Source: Pyrinomonadaceae bacterium (lineage in GTDB: Bacteria; Acidobacteriota; Blastocatellia; Pyrinomonadales; Pyrinomonadaceae). Taken from it: a DNA stretch of 64,000 nt. The notes under the pieces are model-generated. The model made no database searches, was not told the DNA's origin, and saw nothing but the letters and a program-made list of their open reading frames with translations. The DNA lies in the NCBI GenBank assembly GCA_030448055.1, contig JAUJNR010000002.1, positions 827,882 through 891,881 on the forward strand, given 5' to 3'. The stretch's first letter is position 1; each line of letters starts with the position of its first letter. The position numbers and the translations under genes are program-made. Shown piece after piece: positions 58,188-64,000 of the stretch.

Positions 58188-61100
58188 GTGTTTTTCGAGG
58201 CACGTTCAAAACAATTTTTTCATCACCGATCAGCGTCGTTCATTTGTTTCGCGTACGTTTTACTTTTATCGGTAATCGCAAAAGCCGAACGCCTGCCGGT
58301 TAAAACCTACACCGCCGCCGACGGATTGCTGCGCGACATTGTTTCTCGCGTCCGGCAAGATTCGCGCGGTTTTCTTTGGTTTTGCACCGGAGAAGGTGTC
58401 TCGCGCTTTGACGGCTACGGCTTTGTGAATTTCACGACCGACGACGGACTTCCGCATCGCCAAGCCAATGATTTTCTCGAAACAAGCAAAGGAGTTTATC
58501 TCGTTGCCACCGGCGCGGGAATCGCTCGACTCAATCCATACGGCGTCGGCAATTCAATCGAAAATCGAAAATCGAAAATCCAAAATCAAGACGATTTGCT
58601 TTTCACCGTTTATTTGCCCGACAATCCGAAAGCTAAAAGATTTAATACTTTATATGAAGACCGCGACGGGCAGATTTGGGCGGGTTCAAGCGACGGGCTT
58701 TATAAATTAAATGAAAGCGACGGCGAATTTGAACTCGAATTTGTGCCGCTCGGCGAATCGCTCACGGAGCGGATCGGCGTCTATGTCGAGAAAATCATCA
58801 AAGACCGGCGCGGAGCGTTGTGGGTCGGAACGCAGGAAAGCGGGCTGTTTCGTCTTCGCGCAGACGGCAAAATCGAACGGTTTACAACCGTTAACGCCCT
58901 GCCGAACAATTCCGTAGTATCTTTGCTCGAAGACCGCGATGGGCAGATTTGGGCTGGAATGCGCGAACCGGATACGGGCGGTTTATGTCTGCTCAAGTCC
59001 GAAGCGGACGCAAACGGCTCGATTGTGGAGCGACTTTACACGAAGAAGGATGGCTTGCCTGCCAATTGGATTCCCGATTTGTATGAAGTGAGCGACGGTA
59101 AGTTTTGGGTGGCGACGACGAAGGGTTTGTGTCTCTGGCAAGAGCCGGGCAAAACGGGCGATTCGGTTTGTAAAACTTACACGGCGAAGAATGGTATTTG
59201 CGATTTGGATGTGTGGAGCGTAATCGAAGACAAAGACGGAAATCTTTGGACGGGTTCGCTCTGCGGCGCGAAAAAGCTGGCACGCTACGGCTTTACCACT
59301 TTCGACGAGACAGACGGATTGGGAACGAAACACGTCAGAGCGATTTTTGAAAACCAAGCGAGCGAGCTTTTCGTCAGCGCCCCAACCGGCGATTACGGGC
59401 AGTCAATCTATAGCATCAGTCGTTTTGAAGCGGAAAAATTTTCTCTCGTTAACCCGAGGCTGCCAAAGCAAACGGCTAATCTCGGATGGGGCTGGAATCA
59501 AACCCTCTGGCAGGACGGCGGCGCATGGTGGATTCCGACCGGAGAAGGACTTTTTCGCTCGCCGTCCGCGACCGATTTTGAAAATCTCGCCCGCGCCGCG
59601 CCGCAAAAAATCGAAACCGGCGCTCGGGGAAAAGAAATTTTTCGCCTCTTTGAAGATTCGCGCGGCGACGTTTGGATTGCTACGATTGCCGGTGCCGCCG
59701 AGTTATTGCGCTGGGAGCGCGCCAGCCAAACCTGGCACAATTACACCGAGCAAACCGGATTTGCAACGGGGCGTCGCCTCGGCACGGCGTTTGTCGAAGA
59801 CCGAAGCGGCAATCTGTGGATTGGGACGGGTGATGAGGACAGCGCGCTGATTCGTTACCGCGACGGGCGTTTTACCATTTTTACACAACAGGGCGGATCG
59901 CCGTCCGGCTGGACGAAAGATTTATTCGAAGACAGCGCGGGCGGGCTGTGGCTGGCGAATTCGTCAGCCGGAGCCTGGAGGCTTGAAGATACAAACGCCG
60001 ACCGCTTGCAATTCGTCAAATACACGACTGCCGAAGGGCTTTCCAGCAACGATGCGTTTTGCGTCACGGAAGACCGATTTGGGCGAATTTACGTCGGCAC
60101 GGGTCGCGGACTTGACCGCTTGAATCCAGCGACCGGACAAATCGAAAATTTTACGACCGCCGACGGTTTGCCGAGCAGCTACGTCGAAACCGCTTATCGT
60201 GACCGCACCGGCGCGCTGTGGTTCACGACGATTAATGGGCTAGCGCGTTTTACGCCCGAACGGGAGCGAGCCAGAAAACCGCCGACGGTTTTAATCACGG
60301 GATTGCGTGTTGCCGGAATCGCCCAAAAAATTTCGTTTTTGGGTGAAACAGAAGCGCCGCATTCAAATTTAAATTCTGACCAGAAACAAATCAGCGTTGA
60401 CTTTATCGGTTTAGGCGCGACGCTCGGCGAAAAATTAAAATATGAATACCGCTTCGGAAATTCGGATTGGACGCCGACCGCCGAGCGCACCGTAAATTTT
60501 GCCAATCTTTCGAGCGGCGAATACCAGTTTGAAGTCCGCGCCGTTACCGCCGACAGAATTTACAGCCAAACTCCGGCGACCGTTTCTTTCCGAATCGCCG
60601 CACCGTTTTGGCAAAGTCCGTCGTTCGTTATTGCGTTGTTCGCACTGACGACGGCGGCGATTTATTTTTTCTACCGCTACCGTTTGAACCGCCTTTTGGA
60701 AATGGAACGAATCAGAACGCGCATCGCCTCCGATTTGCACGACGACATCGGCGCGAACTTGACGCGCATTTCGCTTTTGAGCGAAGTGGCAAAACAAAAG
60801 TCTGAGAACGGCAACGGCAATCTTTTGTCCTCGATTGCCGACATCGCCCGCGAGTCGGTCGCTTCGATGAATGACATCGTTTGGGCAATCGCGCCTGACC
60901 ACGACAGCCTTTTGGACTTGACCAGAAGAAGGCGCCGCCACGCCGAAGAAGTTTTCGCGTATCGAGAAATTGATTTAGAGTTTCACGCGCCGACCGGCGA
61001 CGCGGATTTAAAGTTAAGCGTCGGCGCGCGCCGCGACATTTTGTTAATTTTCAAAGAAGCGGTGAATAACGCGGCGCGACATTCGGATTGTTCAAAAATT

Positions 61101-61313
61101 CAAATTGATTTTCTGGTGGAAAATCCGATTGTCCGTCTGCGCATTGCGGACGACGGCAAAGGCTTCGACGCGGAAAATTCTAACGGCGACGGACAAGGTT
61201 TGCGAAGTATAACGCGGCGCTACCGCGCGCTCGGCGGCGATTTGCAGATTGATTCGCAAAACGGAACCGTTGTTAAATTTGAATTGTCTCTGGAAAAAGC
61301 GAGCCGCGTTTAG
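58188..61313 (+). CDS. Two-component-regulator propeller (Reg_prop/Y_Y_Y) sensor histidine kinase, HisKA_3 type
   Basis: Multiple LYEDRDGQIWAGSSDGLYKL-type blades; Y_Y_Y domain; RIRTRIASDLHDDIGANLTRISLLSEVA; ATPase RIADDGKGFD..GQGLRSITRRYRALGG. Confidence 0.93.
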   Translation: MFFEARSKQFFHHRSASFICFAYVLLLSVIAKAERLPVKTYTAADGLLRDIVSRVRQDSRGFLWFCTGEGVSRFDGYGFVNFTTDDGLPHRQANDFLETSKGVYLVATGAGIARLNPYGVGNSIENRKSKIQNQDDLLFTVYLPDNPKAKRFNTLYEDRDGQIWAGSSDGLYKLNESDGEFELEFVPLGESLTERIGVYVEKIIKDRRGALWVGTQESGLFRLRADGKIERFTTVNALPNNSVVSLLEDRDGQIWAGMREPDTGGLCLLKSEADANGSIVERLYTKKDGLPANWIPDLYEVSDGKFWVATTKGLCLWQEPGKTGDSVCKTYTAKNGICDLDVWSVIEDKDGNLWTGSLCGAKKLARYGFTTFDETDGLGTKHVRAIFENQASELFVSAPTGDYGQSIYSISRFEAEKFSLVNPRLPKQTANLGWGWNQTLWQDGGAWWIPTGEGLFRSPSATDFENLARAAPQKIETGARGKEIFRLFEDSRGDVWIATIAGAAELLRWERASQTWHNYTEQTGFATGRRLGTAFVEDRSGNLWIGTGDEDSALIRYRDGRFTIFTQQGGSPSGWTKDLFEDSAGGLWLANSSAGAWRLEDTNADRLQFVKYTTAEGLSSNDAFCVTEDRFGRIYVGTGRGLDRLNPATGQIENFTTADGLPSSYVETAYRDRTGALWFTTINGLARFTPERERARKPPTVLITGLRVAGIAQKISFLGETEAPHSNLNSDQKQISVDFIGLGATLGEKLKYEYRFGNSDWTPTAERTVNFANLSSGEYQFEVRAVTADRIYSQTPATVSFRIAAPFWQSPSFVIALFALTTAAIYFFYRYRLNRLLEMERIRTRIASDLHDDIGANLTRISLLSEVAKQKSENGNGNLLSSIADIARESVASMNDIVWAIAPDHDSLLDLTRRRRRHAEEVFAYREIDLEFHAPTGDADLKLSVGARRDILLIFKEAVNNAARHSDCSKIQIDFLVENPIVRLRIADDGKGFDAENSNGDGQGLRSITRRYRALGGDLQIDSQNGTVVKFELSLEKASRV

Positions 61314-61364
61314 CTGAAAACGCTTTGCCGGTAAAAAGATTTATTTTTTCAATCCTACTCAAAC

Positions 61365-62087
61365 GTGCAGGCGACAAGCGAAATTTTTTTCGTTAAATTT
61401 AACCGTAACGTGATTTCCGCAGTCAAAAACTACCAAACAAAAATAGTCCTCACGCCTTTGCGCGTGGTGCTGATTGAAGATCTGCGCGAGGTGCGCGAAG
61501 GTTTGACCGCCCTGATTAACAGCACGGTTGGCTTTCGGTGCGTCGCCGATTACGGAACGATGGAAACCGCGCTGGCGGGAATCGAACGCGACAAACCTGA
61601 CGTAATTTTAACAGATTTAAGTTTGCCCAAAATGAGCGGCGTCGAAGGCATCGAGAAATTACGAGCGATGTTTGCGGATGTTCCGATTATCGCGCTGACG
61701 ATTTACGATAATGATACGGAAATCTTTAACGCTCTGTGCAACGGCGCGAACGGTTACCTGCTGAAAAACACGCCGCCCGCGCGTCTGCTCGAAGCGTTAA
61801 AAGAAGCGGTTGACGGCGGCTCGCCGATGTCGCCGCCGATTGCCGCCCGCGTCGTCAAACTTTTTCGGGAATTTCGCCCACCTGAATACTCAGATTATCG
61901 TCTTACGCCGCAGGAAACCCAGCTTTTAAAACTTTTAATCGAAGGTCATCACAAAAAAACCGCCGCCAAGGAAATGGGAATATCGTTTCACACGGTTTCG
62001 TTTCACCTGAAAAACATCTACGAAAAACTGCAAGTCCACTCGAAAACCGAAGCCGTCGCCAAAGCCCTGCGCGAAAAGTTGGTTTAA
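61365..62087 (+). CDS. LuxR/NarL family response regulator
   Basis: LRVVLIEDLREVREGLTALIN; DVILTDLSLPKMSGVEGIEKLR; HTH LTPQETQLLKLLIEGHHKKTAAKEMGISFHTVSFHLKNIYEKLQVHSKTEAVAKAL. N-terminus of the ORF may be over-extended. Confidence 0.93.
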   Translation: MQATSEIFFVKFNRNVISAVKNYQTKIVLTPLRVVLIEDLREVREGLTALINSTVGFRCVADYGTMETALAGIERDKPDVILTDLSLPKMSGVEGIEKLRAMFADVPIIALTIYDNDTEIFNALCNGANGYLLKNTPPARLLEALKEAVDGGSPMSPPIAARVVKLFREFRPPEYSDYRLTPQETQLLKLLIEGHHKKTAAKEMGISFHTVSFHLKNIYEKLQVHSKTEAVAKALREKLV

Positions 62088-62105
62088 TTAATTATGAATT
62101 ACAAG

Positions 62106-63152
62106 GGCTTTGTTGCATGAATCAGTAATCCGTCTGATTTTTGATTGCCGGTTTATGCCGCTACCTTGTAACTTTTGGGCATCCCCAAATGTGTCATTCG
62201 ATTTAACGTCGCAGATTTGATTGCCATTTCATTAAATTGATTTTCTATTTTTCTCGATTTCAACTTGTCCGAAAAGATTGTTTTGTATCGAAAAATCGTT
62301 GTTTCCGCCAAACTTCTCCGGTGATAATTTGATTCCTCTTTCCACCTTTTTCTGCCTCGTTTTCTGACTGCTCGCAGATCTTCGTCTCGAATCAGCCGTT
62401 CTTGTTTGCTGTTGCCGTGCTGCCAGATTCGTGCGTTTTTTCTGGGTGGGATTGCCGCCCGCCAAATTCCTCGTCCTCTGATTGCCTGATAAACTCCTCT
62501 TCGGTCGTAGCTTCCATCCGCGCTGATTTGTTCAATCGGGTCATCAATGCCAGCAATCAGTTCGGGAAATGCCTGACAATCTGCGACAGAGTTTTCAGTC
62601 GCAGCGGCAGCGATGATTTCGTTTGTTTTTTCATCCACGCATAAATGCAGTTTGCGCCAGGTGCGGCGTTTTGAAACTCCGTGCGTTCGCACCTTCCACT
62701 CTCCTTCGCCATAAACTTTCACTCCCGTAGAATCTACAACGATGTGCCGCGCGCCTTTCGCGCATTTCACTGATAACTCGACCGGCAGAGTTTCTAATCG
62801 GCGCGACAGCGTAGAATGATCCGGCACCGGCAACTCAATTTTCATCAATTCAAAAATTGATTTCACCAGCCCCGTGGTTTGTCGCCCGGCTTGATGAAAA
62901 ACGGCTTTCATGGTTGCTATTGTTTGAATCGCCAAATTAGAGTAGCGTTTGGAAGCGCCGCGCTCGCCGGTTTTCTCAAGGTAAAGCCAGTTCTCAACGG
63001 CTTCTTCGCTGATCCAAACAGTTAAACTTCCTCGCTTTTGAAGACTTCGGTTATAATCCGTCCAGTTGCGGATGCGGTACTTGGTTTTTGTTTTCATGGC
63101 AGAAAAAATCTACCATTTTCACTTCATCCGCAGCTATTCATGCAACAACGCC
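62106..63152 (-). mobile_element. IS5 family (IS903-subgroup-like) insertion sequence
   Basis: TIRs ggctttgttgcatgaat / attcatgcaacaacgcc; perfect 9 bp TSD aattacaag at 62097-62105 and 63153-63161. Confidence 0.93.
62153..63097 (-). CDS. IS5 family transposase
   Basis: 314 aa; HIVVDSTGVKVYGEGEWKVRTHGVSKRRTWRKLHLCVDEKTNEIIAAAATENSVAD; ISADGSYDRRGVYQAI; YHRRSLAETTIFRYKTIFSDKL. Confidence 0.93.
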   Translation of the reverse strand: MKTKTKYRIRNWTDYNRSLQKRGSLTVWISEEAVENWLYLEKTGERGASKRYSNLAIQTIATMKAVFHQAGRQTTGLVKSIFELMKIELPVPDHSTLSRRLETLPVELSVKCAKGARHIVVDSTGVKVYGEGEWKVRTHGVSKRRTWRKLHLCVDEKTNEIIAAAATENSVADCQAFPELIAGIDDPIEQISADGSYDRRGVYQAIRGRGIWRAAIPPRKNARIWQHGNSKQERLIRDEDLRAVRKRGRKRWKEESNYHRRSLAETTIFRYKTIFSDKLKSRKIENQFNEMAIKSATLNRMTHLGMPKSYKVAA

Positions 63153-63220
63153 AATTACAAGTTAAAAAACCTAGATTCCGACATTCGTAATTCGTAATCG
63201 TTAATTCGTAGTTGGTATTT

Positions 63221-63244
63221 AACCCTATACATCTGTGTAGTTAC
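63221..63244. promoter_or_regulatory. Palindromic upstream motif, copy 1
   Basis: aaccctatacatctgtgtagttac (CTATACA-TC-TGTGTAG), ~70 bp upstream of the 63313 ORF; related to 63757-63781. Confidence 0.4.
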
Positions 63245-63312
63245 TTCGTGTTTCCTTTTTTGTGACAATCGGCTCACATCACAAACGCCATTTTTGGCGA
63301 AAGAGAAAACAA

Positions 63313-63567
63313 ATGAAAAACACACTCAATCACTCAATTTTTTGTTTCGGGCTAATGATTTTACTTTTCGCCGGTCAAATTTTCGCCGCGCCACAAGCGG
63401 TGTATAAAAACTATTTCGGCACGGGCAGAACGAGTTATCTTGATTTTGTCAGAAGCCAAAACCTAGGCGAATCAATTTCGGCTGCCGCGCTCAAAGGTTT
63501 GGCGTTGTCAAACAACCCGACGGCACTTACAAAATGGAGCAGGCAAGTGATTTTATTTAAGGAATAA
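63313..63567 (+). CDS. Short secreted hypothetical protein, possibly truncated
   Basis: Signal peptide MKNTLNHSIFCFGLMILLFAGQIFAAPQ; in-frame protein-like sequence continues past the TAA. Confidence 0.5.
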   Translation: MKNTLNHSIFCFGLMILLFAGQIFAAPQAVYKNYFGTGRTSYLDFVRSQNLGESISAAALKGLALSNNPTALTKWSRQVILFKE

Positions 63568-63756
63568 AACACAAATGCCGAGTTTTTTACGCTGACCAGG
63601 GACGGCAACGACATTGACTTAGATAGTTGTCGGCAGACGTTTTGAGAAAAATCTTCATTTCGTTAATTCGCGTTTAATTAATCAACCAACTGGAAAACCG
63701 CATCGTTCGCGTAGAGGTTTCGGCGAGCGATTCGGTATAATCAATCCGCATTTGAT

Positions 63757-63781
63757 AAACCCTACATATCGGAGTAGTTAC
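63757..63781. promoter_or_regulatory. Upstream motif, copy 2
   Basis: aaaccctacatatcggagtagttac, upstream of the ATG at 63927; shares ccctayacatc..gtagttac layout with copy 1. Confidence 0.4.
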
Positions 63782-63926
63782 ATCGCCCGTCTGTTTACTG
63801 TAAAACAGAGCTGTGAGAGTTTGTAAACAATTTTGAAACTTAAATCCAAATGCTTTTGTGCCTTAAACGACCGCCGCAACGTAATTCATCTTTTTAATGT
63901 TCACAACAGATAAGGAGAAAAATTTA

Positions 63927-64000
63927 TGAAAACCGAATTCAAACACGAGAATAAAACAACGAAAGAACGAAACGAGCAACCAATTTATTCGCTGCTTCTT
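63927..64000 (+). CDS. Start of an unidentified CDS, truncated by the window end
   Basis: aaggagaaaaattt-ATG; MKTEFKHENKTTKERNEQPIYSLL. Confidence 0.5.

Larger units (their letters stand above)
62090..63216. repeat. Word-type inverted repeat (word ~ aattacgaatt), split by the IS903-type element
   Basis: taattatgaattacaag [IS] aattacaagttaaaaaacctagattccgacattcgtaattcgtaatcgttaattcgtagtt; shares ttccgacattc with the repeat at 11922. Confidence 0.65.

Overview
A 64 kb window of what looks like an Acidobacteriota (Blastocatellia-like) chromosome; the taxonomy is inference from gene content and style only. It is gene dense and mostly housekeeping: atpD (partial)/atpC, glf plus sugar and glycan genes, glgC, a btuF-btuC-btuD / btuB vitamin B12 uptake locus with two cobalamin riboswitches, gatB, prfA, rpmE, glmM, aroB, rpoD, dnaG, mutS2, and a propeller-type histidine kinase with a LuxR-type regulator. 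Mobile DNA comprises two identical 733 bp IS1595-type insertion sequences in inverted orientation, each with its own perfect 8 bp target duplication; one 1047 bp IS903/IS5-type element with a perfect 9 bp target duplication; and one ~175 bp MITE-like element. The most unusual signal is a set of about 18 intergenic inverted repeats. Each has arms built from near-tandem copies of a locus-specific short word of about 6-12 nt. Some share words and spacer motifs. The set includes one inserted in a variable loop of a cobalamin riboswitch, two that were split by IS insertions, and related word tracts inside at least two coding regions. No CRISPR array, rRNA, tRNA or prophage was recognised by eye.
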